A DNA stretch of 12,444 bases, taken from contig CAJQMS010000036.1 in NCBI GenBank assembly GCA_905479505.1, positions 1 to 12,444 of the forward strand. Direction: 5' to 3'. Below are positions 1 through 6,478 of this stretch, piece by piece. The notes below the pieces were generated by a model. That model made no database searches and was not told the origin of the DNA. It worked only from the letters and a program-made list of their open reading frames with translations. Every line of letters begins with the position of its first letter. Within the stretch, counting starts at the first letter, position 1. The position numbers were made by a program, and so were the translations under genes. The stretch comes from an uncultured Burkholderiales Genera incertae sedis bacterium. Lineage in GTDB: Bacteria > Pseudomonadota > Gammaproteobacteria > Burkholderiales > Eutrophovitaceae.

Positions 1-262
1 TTAATTTTTCAATTGCGCTCTGACATTTAAACGCTAACACTGCTTTAAAGCCTTTGCGAGTCAGCACTATCGGCAGGCAGAGAAACATCGCAATTCCCAT
101 CAACAAAAAAGCGAGATATTTAGCATCCCCAAGTACAGGCATCAAGTACTTATACAAAAAATGTAGCTCTGGCAACACAAGAATAACCCAACCCGCAACA
201 CCGATAAGCGCCATCGCACTCATAATGTTGCCGTCTGCAGCATACCTTTTAGTTTTACTCAA
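1..262 (-). CDS. Membrane protein, 3' end cut by the window edge
   Basis: An open frame on the minus strand runs from the 262 region out of the window without a stop. It encodes two hydrophobic segments, around residues 14-30 (core MSAMALIGVAGWVILVLP) and residues 48-65 (core YLAFLLMGIAMFLCLPIVL), joined by a loop with ELHFLYKYLMP. This is typical of an inner-membrane protein. I chose the TTG at 262 because a GGGAGA Shine-Dalgarno site sits about 9 nt upstream; GTG at 268 and ATG at 217 are in-frame alternatives. A plus-strand frame at 54-284 overlaps it but is basic and shows no family resemblance. I do not recognise the family, and the C-terminal part is missing from the window. Confidence 0.5.
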   Translation of the reverse strand, partial: MSKTKRYAADGNIMSAMALIGVAGWVILVLPELHFLYKYLMPVLGDAKYLAFLLMGIAMFLCLPIVLTRKGFKAVLAFKCQSAIEKL

Positions 263-370
263 AATCACGTTCTCCCAAACTTAACTTGAGACTCCATGGT
301 AACTCGACAATGCAAATGAAAACATATCCCATACCGGATTAAGTCATCAGGCGTTAACTTACTTCGCGAA

Positions 371-390
371 ATAAAGTAGCGGTGCTTTAT
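371..390 (-). terminator. Possible terminator after the intradiol dioxygenase gene
   Basis: ATAAAG at 371-376 pairs with CTTTAT at 385-390 around a short loop. The stem could extend inward by two more pairs, one of them imperfect. It lies about 22 nt past the stop codon on the minus strand and is followed there by TTT. The stem is AT-rich and short, so this is a weak call. A perfect palindrome, TTCGCGAA, adjoins it at 363-370. Confidence 0.3.
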
Positions 391-412
391 ACCTCTAGTA
401 GTCGCATTTCAA

Positions 413-1030
413 TTAGCCAATAATAGGGTTAAAAATAGCTACTAACTCGCCAACAGCTCCGTTAGGGTCATCTTTGAAAGGAATCATGAGTGATTGTCTT
501 GCTTCTTTGCTGGGAATCGAATTCAAAAGAAAATCAGTTCGATTAGCAGGGTTACCAAGGACGTAAATTTGAGTAACTAATTCTTTTGACCCCTTTGAGA
601 TTCGCAGATGGATATGTGGTGCACGCCCTGGGTAGGCTACTGGCTTAATCGTCTTAAATCGAAACTGCCCTTTATCATCTGTCATCGTCTTTCCATATCC
701 CTGAAAAAAAGGATCCTTGCCGCCACCATCGCTTGGATGATGATATCCTCCGAATGCATCACATTGCCAGATTTCGATATTCGCTTTAGGCACGAAGCTT
801 CCATTTAGGCTATACACTCGGCCATAAAGATTAGTGACATGACCACTAGCCCGACCTTTTTTTCCCTCTACGAAAGTAAGATCCGAGTCACTATCAAGCG
901 GAGGCGTTGAGGGGTAAAATGGACCTAAGCTCTGTCGTGGCGTGACCCTAGCCAAGGCGAAATTGGCTGCAGAAAAAGTTACTAAGCCAGCTAGTCGATG
1001 CAAAAAGTATCGCTTTCCATATTTAATCAT
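413..1030 (-). CDS. Exported intradiol ring-cleavage dioxygenase
   Basis: This is a 205-residue protein of the intradiol dioxygenase fold (protocatechuate 3,4-dioxygenase / catechol 1,2-dioxygenase superfamily), non-haem Fe(III) enzymes that split catecholic rings between the two hydroxyl-bearing carbons. The expected iron ligands are all visible: Tyr96 (in GGYHHP), Tyr133 (in AYPGR), His139 and His141 (in APHIH), plus the usual Arg136. The DDKGQFRFKTIKP strand before Tyr133 is also typical. The N-terminus (residues 1-27) is an export signal with a KRYFLHR core, a hydrophobic stretch and ALA before the likely cleavage site, resembling a Tat signal with Lys-Arg in place of Arg-Arg. The protein is therefore probably periplasmic or membrane-tethered and belongs to the extracytoplasmic single-subunit branch. 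The ATG at 1030 has a good AGGTGG site 4 nt upstream. The substrate is unknown. It is last in the catabolic-looking cluster. Confidence 0.9.
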   Translation of the reverse strand: MIKYGKRYFLHRLAGLVTFSAANFALARVTPRQSLGPFYPSTPPLDSDSDLTFVEGKKGRASGHVTNLYGRVYSLNGSFVPKANIEIWQCDAFGGYHHPSDGGGKDPFFQGYGKTMTDDKGQFRFKTIKPVAYPGRAPHIHLRISKGSKELVTQIYVLGNPANRTDFLLNSIPSKEARQSLMIPFKDDPNGAVGELVAIFNPIIG

Positions 1031-1073
1031 CTAACCACCTGTCGCGTTCATACTGGTGCACCTCGAATATTGA

Positions 1074-1097
1074 TTCTCAAAACATAAATTTTGAGAA
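1074..1097. promoter_or_regulatory. Perfect 9-bp inverted repeat upstream of the dioxygenase gene
   Basis: TTCTCAAAA at 1074-1082 and TTTTGAGAA at 1089-1097 are perfect reverse complements separated by CATAAA. The repeat lies 44-67 nt before the dioxygenase start and 35 nt after the stop of the small secreted gene. No T-run follows on the minus strand, which argues against a simple terminator and for an operator site. A weak intrinsic terminator of the upstream gene remains possible. Confidence 0.4.
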
Positions 1098-1131
1098 ACG
1101 GTCATCGATTTATTTTCCTGATTTAACTAGC

Positions 1132-1359
1132 CTAATCCTCGACCCAACACTTGTATTCCTCTTCGTCTTGCATCACACAATAAACAAGTTCACCTTTCCA
1201 TCTCAACGCGAGACGTAGGCCATCGTCATACCCTGAGGCGATCGTTTCCCCGTTTAATAGAACCTCGCGGGACTCAGCCGGCGAAAGTTTCTTAGCATTT
1301 ACGCCAATAGAAAATGACACGCCGAGGACCACAAAAAAAACAGACAAAAATTTATTCAT
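1132..1359 (-). CDS. Small secreted protein, function unknown
   Basis: A 75-residue protein with a clear Sec signal peptide: a Lys near the N-terminus, hydrophobic core at about residues 4-20, and VNA before a likely cleavage after residue 22. The mature part is only about 53 residues. It contains an acidic C-terminus and two cysteines, Cys61 and Cys71, which could form one disulfide in the periplasm. The phrase RWKGELVYC resembles other tiny periplasmic proteins, but I cannot name a family. It lies between the aldolase-like and dioxygenase genes on the same strand, with gaps of about 100 nt on each side, so co-transcription is possible but not shown. Confidence 0.7.
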   Translation of the reverse strand: MNKFLSVFFVVLGVSFSIGVNAKKLSPAESREVLLNGETIASGYDDGLRLALRWKGELVYCVMQDEEEYKCWVED

Positions 1360-1466
1360 AGATTACTCATTCTTTTTTCTAAAATACCTCAATACATAAT
1401 GCGACAAATAACATCAACTGACACTTCATTAGAGACCAACCTGACTGACACAATTAAAACGTGTTC

Positions 1467-2267
1467 CTAACTCTTCCAGCTCGGATCAATCTTATCCAGC
1501 AGGCGGATATAAGCCGGCCACTCTGGATGACGAACCGCAGCGCCAGCTTGCGCATCCCCGCCCTCAAACTGGTTACGGGTATGTCGCATCACATCATCAC
1601 TTATTTTGCTGATGGACCCGCCGGACGCCATTGCTCGTAATTGAATTTCAGCATTACGAATGAAAACACCATGCCGAATGAAAGCCCATGCTACCGATGA
1701 GCCCGCCGTTATTAAGCCATGATTCTTTAGGACCAGCGTGTGTTTATCCGTCCCCAAGGAGCTACAAAGTCGCTCTTGCTCACCATCATCCAGCACGATG
1801 CCCCCAAAATCGTGATACCCCACGCGCTCAAATAATTGACAAGCCTCCTGCACCATTGGTACGACCTCTACATTTAAGGCTGTCATGCTCTGACTGAATG
1901 GCTCATGGGTATGCATCACGCAATGCAAATCATCGGGCCGAGCCTGATGTACCGCAGAGTGGATCAGATACCCGGCTCGATTAACGGGCCAACCATCGTC
2001 CTTACCCACTTTATTGCCATCAAGGTCTATCACAACTAAATTGGACGCCGTAATTTCGTCGTAGCGAAGCCCGAAAGCATTGATTAAAAAAGTATCGGTA
2101 CCGGGAATACGCAGCGTAATGTGGTTATATACAACACTGGTCCAGCCATACATGTGCGTAAGCCTGTAACCGGCCGCCAAGTCAACCCGCGCGTGCCATT
2201 CATTATCACTCATGCCCTTAGGCGTGTCGGGGTAGGATTGATGCAAGTCTTCGATAGTTACCTTCAT
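1467..2267 (-). CDS. Class II aldolase/adducin family protein
   Basis: This cytoplasmic protein of about 266 residues has the class II aldolase/adducin head fold. The three zinc-binding histidines of the family are present: His119 and His121 in MHTHEP, and His183 in LKNHGL. The phrases NHITLRIPG and FGLRYDEIT are typical of the branch annotated simply as class II aldolase/adducin family. The PSSE loop that carries the catalytic Glu in fuculose-phosphate aldolase is PVNRAG here (residues 94-99). A standard aldol cleavage is therefore doubtful; lyase, decarboxylase or other metal-dependent chemistry is possible. The ATG at 2267 is preceded by a purine-rich GAAGAAAAG. In-frame alternatives are ATG 2285 and TTG 2297, with weaker sites. 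About 255 nt separate it from the hydrolase gene upstream, so it probably has its own promoter. Confidence 0.9.
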   Translation of the reverse strand: MKVTIEDLHQSYPDTPKGMSDNEWHARVDLAAGYRLTHMYGWTSVVYNHITLRIPGTDTFLINAFGLRYDEITASNLVVIDLDGNKVGKDDGWPVNRAGYLIHSAVHQARPDDLHCVMHTHEPFSQSMTALNVEVVPMVQEACQLFERVGYHDFGGIVLDDGEQERLCSSLGTDKHTLVLKNHGLITAGSSVAWAFIRHGVFIRNAEIQLRAMASGGSISKISDDVMRHTRNQFEGGDAQAGAAVRHPEWPAYIRLLDKIDPSWKS

Positions 2268-2475
2268 TATCTTTTCTTCTTTCATTTGATCAACCAAAAC
2301 GATGTTGAAATTTCATTCCCTCAGTTTGATTGACGTCTAGTTGGAACGAATCTTGGTTTAATTATATGCCAACACGACCGTCCCAATACTTATCGTCACG
2401 CAGTTTTCTGGGAACAGCACACGCATCAATATGGATACTACAGATAGCTAAGAAGTTGTAAATAAAAAAATGTCA

Positions 2476-2500
2476 CTAATCATATAACGCTCGCTATTAG
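2476..2500 (-). terminator. Possible terminator after the hydrolase gene
   Basis: CTAAT at 2476-2480 pairs with ATTAG at 2496-2500. An alternative inner stem (ATAACG with CGCTAT, one mismatch) overlaps it. On the minus strand a run of seven T residues follows a few bases later (2464-2470 read in reverse). It starts about 22 nt after the hydrolase stop codon. If real, it separates the cupin-hydrolase unit from the aldolase gene. The stem is weak. Confidence 0.35.
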
Positions 2501-2522
2501 GGAATTATCAAGTTAGTCACGA

Positions 2523-3545
2523 TCACAAAATACTTTGTAGCGCATTCCGAAACACCTCAAAATTCTCGATTTGAGGTGCATGTCCATAGTCGCCCAGCTC
2601 TATCACGTTGACATTAGGGCTGTGTTTCTTGATAGCGATACCTAACTGATCGTATCGACCTAGCTCATAATCCACACCCACCCTCTTCCAATGGCGACCT
2701 GGCCCGGTTCGGTCCCTCGTACCGATAATTAAATTTGCCGGCATTTCAAAATATTTGAATTCTTCAACCACAGGGCCAGTAAAAATCATGTCGTAAACGC
2801 GAGCACTTACCTTAGCCAGCTTATTCCAGTCCGGTCCATTTACCCACCCCAAGAGAGGAGCCGCTAATGCTTCGAACTCCTCATTCCATTCGCCGTCGTA
2901 ATAGTATGTCTTTTGATAATTTCGGACTCGATCAGCCGTAAGCGTCAACTCCCTTTGATAGAAAAAATCGATATCCTTATACTCAACATATCGAAGATAG
3001 TTCTCTAACCCTAAAGGGTTCAACAGCGTAACTTTCTGCGTGAGGTTTGGATACAAAAGGGCAAAACGAGCAGCCAACATGCCACCCATGGAGTGTCCGA
3101 TAACATGAACTGAATCTATATGAAGATGTTCTAGTAAACCTTTGGTATTCTGCGCCAAAGCCTCAAAACTATATTGATAATCAATGGGCTTTGACGACTT
3201 CCCAAAACCTATTTGGTCAGGAATGACCACGCCGAAGCCCATCTCATGCAACATGTTAGCGGTCTCTTTCCAGTATGCACCATTGAAGTTTTTGCCATGG
3301 AGCAGCATCACTGAACCAACCGCTAACGTCTTAGGAGCGAGATACATATAAGCCATTTCCAAGCTTTCCCCCTGAGAAGAAAACCTATACCTACTCACCT
3401 CATATGGGTATTGGTATGCGCTCAGAGACTCGTCAAACGACAACGCTGAGAGATGTTCGGTGTCGTTTGCTACAGCCGTATGCACGTTTAAAGTACTTAT
3501 GATTAACACGCCAAAGATTAAAAAAATGGACAACACCCTAGTCAT
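2523..3545 (-). CDS. Secreted alpha/beta hydrolase
   Basis: A 340-residue alpha/beta-hydrolase-fold protein, a serine hydrolase of carbon-carbon or ester bonds. The signal peptide spans residues 1-26, with hydrophobic core FLIFGVLIISTL and AVA before the cleavage site, so the enzyme acts in the periplasm or outside the cell. The oxyanion-hole HG is at residues 83-84 (LLHGKNF). The nucleophile elbow is GHSMGG with Ser152. The acid is probably Asp278 (GTRDRTG) and the base His322 (DYGHAP). DQIGFGKSSKP (110-120) is typical of meta-cleavage-product hydrolases, esterases and haloperoxidase-like relatives. A cap of about 85 residues, rich in Tyr and Trp, follows the nucleophile and would set specificity for a bulky or aromatic substrate (inference). 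AAGAGG stands about 9 nt before the ATG. It starts 42 nt after the cupin stop, so the two are probably one operon. Confidence 0.92.
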   Translation of the reverse strand: MTRVLSIFLIFGVLIISTLNVHTAVANDTEHLSALSFDESLSAYQYPYEVSRYRFSSQGESLEMAYMYLAPKTLAVGSVMLLHGKNFNGAYWKETANMLHEMGFGVVIPDQIGFGKSSKPIDYQYSFEALAQNTKGLLEHLHIDSVHVIGHSMGGMLAARFALLYPNLTQKVTLLNPLGLENYLRYVEYKDIDFFYQRELTLTADRVRNYQKTYYYDGEWNEEFEALAAPLLGWVNGPDWNKLAKVSARVYDMIFTGPVVEEFKYFEMPANLIIGTRDRTGPGRHWKRVGVDYELGRYDQLGIAIKKHSPNVNVIELGDYGHAPQIENFEVFRNALQSIL

Positions 3546-3587
3546 AAACAGATACCTCTTAAAAAAATGTCATAGAACACACTTCAG

Positions 3588-4088
3588 TTAACGAATGAAC
3601 TGGTCCACAAAATCACCTCCTAGACCAATCTCTTCGTAATGCGATCGGCACATATTAATTTTTGTGAACACGTCCTCGTATCCAACAGTCTCACCATCTT
3701 CATTCAGGTACAGCATAGCTCCGTTGACGTTGAACATTGTGATCATTTCATCAACGCCCTCATCAACGACTAACGTATGAACCTCGCCTGGCGGTTCATA
3801 AACAAAGCCCCCTTCCTCTGCGATCCAATCGTGCTCCAAATATCGCCAACTGCCTTTTATCACCAATCCGTAAACAGCCATGGCGTGGCGATGCCTCGAC
3901 AAGACGCCACTTTTTCGCACACGTAATAAATTGAACCACCCTCCCGAAACAGTATTCAACATGAGTGGTCGAAAATGAACTCCTGGAGCCTGAGGAACCC
4001 ACACTTTGTCATCATCAGGAATTGCTTTTTGAACAATCTCTTTTTGCATGCCTATTACGTTCATTAAATTTGAATCTTGCAAGTTCAC
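3588..4088 (-). CDS. Cupin, 2,4'-dihydroxyacetophenone dioxygenase-like
   Basis: A single-domain cupin of about 166 residues that resembles the 2,4'-dihydroxyacetophenone dioxygenase family. The described member is a non-haem iron enzyme that cleaves an aryl ketone side chain to 4-hydroxybenzoate and formate. Numbering from the GTG at 4088, the first metal motif is SRHRH with His66 and His68. The second is PPGEVH with His104. Glu85 in YLEHDW could be a fourth ligand, since the usual Glu shortly after HxH is absent. No signal peptide is seen, so it is cytoplasmic. GTG 4088 has AAAGGG about 6 nt upstream and is my preferred start; TTG 4103 and ATG 4064 are alternatives. It is followed closely by the hydrolase gene and preceded by the TetR gene, which may control it. 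The true substrate is not known. Confidence 0.85.
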   Translation of the reverse strand: MNLQDSNLMNVIGMQKEIVQKAIPDDDKVWVPQAPGVHFRPLMLNTVSGGWFNLLRVRKSGVLSRHRHAMAVYGLVIKGSWRYLEHDWIAEEGGFVYEPPGEVHTLVVDEGVDEMITMFNVNGAMLYLNEDGETVGYEDVFTKINMCRSHYEEIGLGGDFVDQFIR

Positions 4089-4239
4089 TGCTAACCCTTT
4101 CAAAAAGTATAAAATCTAAGCCAGTTAAAATTAAAGCGACCATCATACCGAAGAGCCAAGCAACACAAAAGTTCAAATGACAATGATCTGAGCGCGGAAC
4201 GTGTGACAAGAATCCAACTGCTCATTTGATTGATAACGA

Positions 4240-4265
4240 AAACATCAGATCCAGTAATGATGTTT
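4240..4265 (-). terminator. Likely hairpin terminator after the tetR-type gene
   Basis: AAACATCA at 4240-4247 and TGATGTTT at 4258-4265 are perfect 8-bp arms around a 10-nt loop. On the minus strand the 3' arm runs into TTTT. The hairpin lies 52 nt beyond the regulator's stop codon and before the cupin gene. The stem is AT-rich, so it could instead be an operator for the cupin-hydrolase unit about 150 nt ahead of its start. Confidence 0.35.
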
Positions 4266-4317
4266 GTAGCAAGAATGGTCTAGAAGGAAGGCACGATAAA
4301 ACGGGACCTGGAACGAG

Positions 4318-4935
4318 TTATTTAATAAGCACTCGAAAACCTAATCGAAGAAACTTTTCAATTTCCTCAGATGCAGCGCCTGTCTTGCGGAAGCATAAGG
4401 CACTCCTAAACTGCGCAGATATGAAGGCCACTAGAGAAGCCGTATCTGCTATTTCCTGAATTTCACCTAAATCCTTAGCTCGATCGACCCAATTGTGTAA
4501 TTGCTCGAAATATTCCTTATTAAGGTCATCGATTTTTTTTGCAGTGGCAGTTCCAAAATCTAATCTCGAATGAAACATATCGAGATGAAGACAACCCTCT
4601 GGGCAATCCCTTAAATGAACATAACGCTTTTCTCTATTAAAAAACTCCAAAACTTCCTCCAACCCATCAATGAAAGGCTGGTCTTTCTTGAGGATTTCAA
4701 AGAAAGGAACACAAATAATCTTTCGATAAGCCTCTAACGACGCACTTTTTAACCCGTCTTCACTTTGAAACTCTCGATACAAACCAGGCTTGGATATACC
4801 CGCTCGTTTGCAGATATCGTTAATAGACACTTTCTCGACACCGTCCGCCCAGTAACTGTTAACAGCCGTTTGCAATGTCTTTTCTCGATCGAAGGTCTGT
4901 GGACGACCGCGCGGAATTTTATTGGGCGACATCAT
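4318..4935 (-). CDS. TetR/AcrR-family transcriptional regulator
   Basis: A 205-residue regulator of usual TetR-family length. The N-terminal DNA-binding domain (about 8-60) begins with GRPQTFD and contains the helix-turn-helix VSINDICKRAGISKPGLYREF-like stretch at 37-56, with the family's GLY-x-x-F signature. The C-terminal ligand-binding domain (about 70-205) is helical and carries Cys111 and Cys115 in DCPEGCL, a motif often seen in this subgroup. It probably represses by binding a palindrome and releases DNA when a small ligand binds. Its place at the head of the cluster, in the same orientation, suggests that it controls the cupin-hydrolase genes and itself. The start is ATGATG at 4932-4935, with AGGGGAA about 10-12 nt upstream. 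Confidence 0.92.
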   Translation of the reverse strand: MMSPNKIPRGRPQTFDREKTLQTAVNSYWADGVEKVSINDICKRAGISKPGLYREFQSEDGLKSASLEAYRKIICVPFFEILKKDQPFIDGLEEVLEFFNREKRYVHLRDCPEGCLHLDMFHSRLDFGTATAKKIDDLNKEYFEQLHNWVDRAKDLGEIQEIADTASLVAFISAQFRSALCFRKTGAASEEIEKFLRLGFRVLIK

Positions 4936-5071
4936 ATAAATATAATTCCCCTGACTGTTATTTTAAAACGCATTGCCATTGGATTACGGTTTCATACCAA
5001 CTAGTATCTTAATCAAGTATAACACCCTTAACGCTTCATTCCACCGATAATTCCGACGATTATAATGCGGT

Positions 5072-5090
5072 GAGGAGCACTCCTCGGAGT
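5072..5090. repeat. Two overlapping palindromes upstream of the regulator gene
   Basis: GAGGAG (5072-5077) and CTCCTC (5080-5085) form one perfect inverted repeat. ACTCC (5079-5083) and GGAGT (5086-5090) form a second that shares the middle arm, so two alternative hairpins or protein sites compete. The site lies in the 250-nt gap between the small membrane protein's stop and the TetR gene, about 137-155 nt ahead of the regulator start. It may be an operator or a terminator relic. Nothing else clear is seen in the gap. Confidence 0.35.
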
Positions 5091-5185
5091 ACACTAGTCC
5101 AACGATTCGCACCTCGGATCCCACTGTAGATATTGACAAAATCTCCCGAAAAAAACCGGCCGCTGGGTAGCCGTAGGGACAAAGA

Positions 5186-5524
5186 CTATATTTGCCTAAC
5201 GAGGAAGCTATGGATAAAAAAACCACCAATGAGCAGTAATATACCCCCGAAGAAGCTTATCCAGAAACCGAATTCATATTTTTCAGCAAAGAAAAACGGA
5301 AGAAAGAAAAGCCAGGAAACAGGCACTCCGACCATGATGCTTTTGGCGAATGTGATGCTGGCAGACGCATCTCGATGCTCGAGGTGAGAAAAAGCTAGTG
5401 CCAATATTGACGCCAGTGGGAGCGCAATGATGAACCCAGCCAACTCCGGCTTTCTCCCTGCCAGCCAAGCACTAAAGGCAATTGCAATCGCAGCGACCCC
5501 AATCTTAAGCGTAAATAACCACAT
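5186..5524 (-). CDS. Small four-helix inner-membrane protein
   Basis: A 112-residue very hydrophobic protein with four predicted membrane helices, at about residues 3-20, 29-46, 63-80 and 86-106. Conserved-looking features are GRKPELAGFIIALPLAS (23-39), the acidic-basic loop HLEHRDASA, IMVGVPVSWLFFLPF and FGGILLLIGGFFIHSF. This pattern resembles the DUF3147 type of uncharacterised membrane proteins, though I am not certain of the family. The function is unknown; size and Gly/Pro-rich helices would suit a small transporter subunit or membrane-stress protein (speculative). The ATG at 5524 lacks a clear Shine-Dalgarno site. It is a stand-alone gene upstream of the tetR-type gene on the same strand. 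Confidence 0.75.
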   Translation of the reverse strand: MWLFTLKIGVAAIAIAFSAWLAGRKPELAGFIIALPLASILALAFSHLEHRDASASITFAKSIMVGVPVSWLFFLPFFFAEKYEFGFWISFFGGILLLIGGFFIHSFLVRQI

Positions 5525-5659
5525 TATTTTTTATAAGTCACTCACTGAGCAACAATCCTCATGATATTTTAAGCAATGGTCCTAGAGCATTAACTTTTTG
5601 CCGCCTGAATTAGCGCGACAAATCTTGCCACTCATATCTGCCTTCGCTAACAGCGCCAC

Positions 5660-5862
5660 TCAGGGAGCAGGCATTTTCAAGATACTACGACAAACAGGAA
5701 TAGGCATGAGTTCAAAAATTGGATCGTTATCATTTAATCGGACTTTGTCGTTTCCACTTTGAATGTATTTGATTTGCAACACGTGCGATTCAAATGATGG
5801 GGTGTCTCTCAAAGAGGCCGCGTTCGTGTTTAATTTGTGGATCAACAGACGCCGCTCATCTT
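5660..5862 (-). other. Doubtful short frame in a gene-poor stretch
   Basis: The stretch from 5525 to 5875 contains no convincing gene. One minus-strand frame is open from just after a stop at about 5863 down to a stop at 5660, about 65 codons, with only CTG or TTG as possible starts (TTG at 5845, no good ribosome site). It would read RRLLIHKLNTNAASL near its start and MPIPVCRSILKMPAP at its end. No domain is recognisable. It could be the 3' remnant of a decayed gene or chance. Confidence 0.15.
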
Positions 5863-5875
5863 AGACTTAAGATGA
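5856..5875 (-). terminator. Hairpin directly after the Sel1-repeat gene
   Basis: TCATCTTA (5856-5863) and TAAGATGA (5868-5875) are perfect 8-bp arms with a 4-nt GACT loop. The hairpin begins immediately after the stop codon of the Sel1-repeat gene on the minus strand. No T-run follows, so it may act as an mRNA-stabilising 3' hairpin or a weak terminator. Confidence 0.4.
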
Positions 5876-6241
5876 CTATCTATCCAATTTTTTATTTAAC
5901 CTTGAATATGCCTTGCAACCTTGTTTTTCTTCTAGTTCGCAAGCCATCTCCAAGAACTTTAACGCTTGAATATTGCTTTTCGGTACACCTTCACCATATT
6001 CGTACATCGATCCCAACATAAGACAACTGTAGGAGCTACCTCCATCACATGCCTTTTCGTAATATGAGATCGCTTTTGCGTGATCTTGAGGAATACCGTC
6101 GCCCCATTGATACAGAGAACCTAATAAGCTACAGCTGAATATCACGCCGTCGTTACAAGCCATCTCATGGGATTTAGCATCGGATTGGGCAAAGCTTTTA
6201 AATGCAAATAAAAGCATTATGAGTGGAAGGAGTCTATTCAT
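5876..6241 (-). CDS. Secreted Sel1-like repeat protein with paired cysteines
   Basis: A protein of about 121 residues with a signal peptide (hydrophobic core LLPLIMLLFAF, SFA before the cleavage at about 18) and two full Sel1-like repeats plus a partial third. Repeat signatures are LGSLYQWGDGIPQD (40-53) and LGSMYEYGEGVPKS (76-89), followed by A..YYEKAC and A..FLEMAC helices. Cysteines sit at 29, 37, 65, 73, 101 and 109: pairs eight apart, each pair repeated every 36 residues. This is the disulfide-stapled design known from Helicobacter cysteine-rich Sel1 proteins. Such repeats bind other proteins and the disulfides indicate a periplasmic or extracellular site. The ATG at 6241 places the signal peptide properly; a TTG at 6262 is possible. 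No enzyme domain is present. Confidence 0.85.
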   Translation of the reverse strand: MNRLLPLIMLLFAFKSFAQSDAKSHEMACNDGVIFSCSLLGSLYQWGDGIPQDHAKAISYYEKACDGGSSYSCLMLGSMYEYGEGVPKSNIQALKFLEMACELEEKQGCKAYSRLNKKLDR

Positions 6242-6478
6242 TTTTCGCTTATATGATCTCAAAATTTAGTTTGCACCAAGACCGGAGCTCACCCAGCACG
6301 AACTGTTTATCGAACGCAAGATTTTAATATAAAAACCATCGGACCAGGATGACCCAGAAGTACCAATTAAAATAATAACGGTGAACTAATATTTATCAAG
6401 CAAATTCCTCACTTGAAAAACATTCAAAACAACTCATAGTCATCAATAAATGGTTGGGCATTACCAAGATTTCTTTTC

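Noticed and set aside
54..284. Plus-strand frame of 76 codons at the left edge
   Set aside because: It lies opposite a minus-strand frame with clear membrane helices and a ribosome site; its own product is basic and featureless.
1417..1451. Direct repeat ACTGACAC, two copies 27 nt apart
   Set aside because: Eight-base direct repeats are common by chance and no gene or site is tied to it.
4015..4209. Minus-strand frame with one hydrophobic segment upstream of the cupin
   Set aside because: It starts only at TTG without a ribosome site and overlaps the cupin gene in another frame. One membrane-like stretch alone is not enough.
4994..5007. ATAC...GTAT with a central ACTAGT as a TetR operator
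   Set aside because: Only the short core and outer ends are symmetric; ACTAGT occurs several times in the window at about the rate expected by chance.
5061..5066. TATAAT on the plus strand as a promoter
   Set aside because: No matching -35 box is seen and no plus-strand gene follows for about 3 kb.
4984..5229. Minus-strand 81-codon frame between tetR-type and membrane protein genes
   Set aside because: It overlaps the 3' end of the confident membrane protein gene in another frame and shows no domain or codon support.
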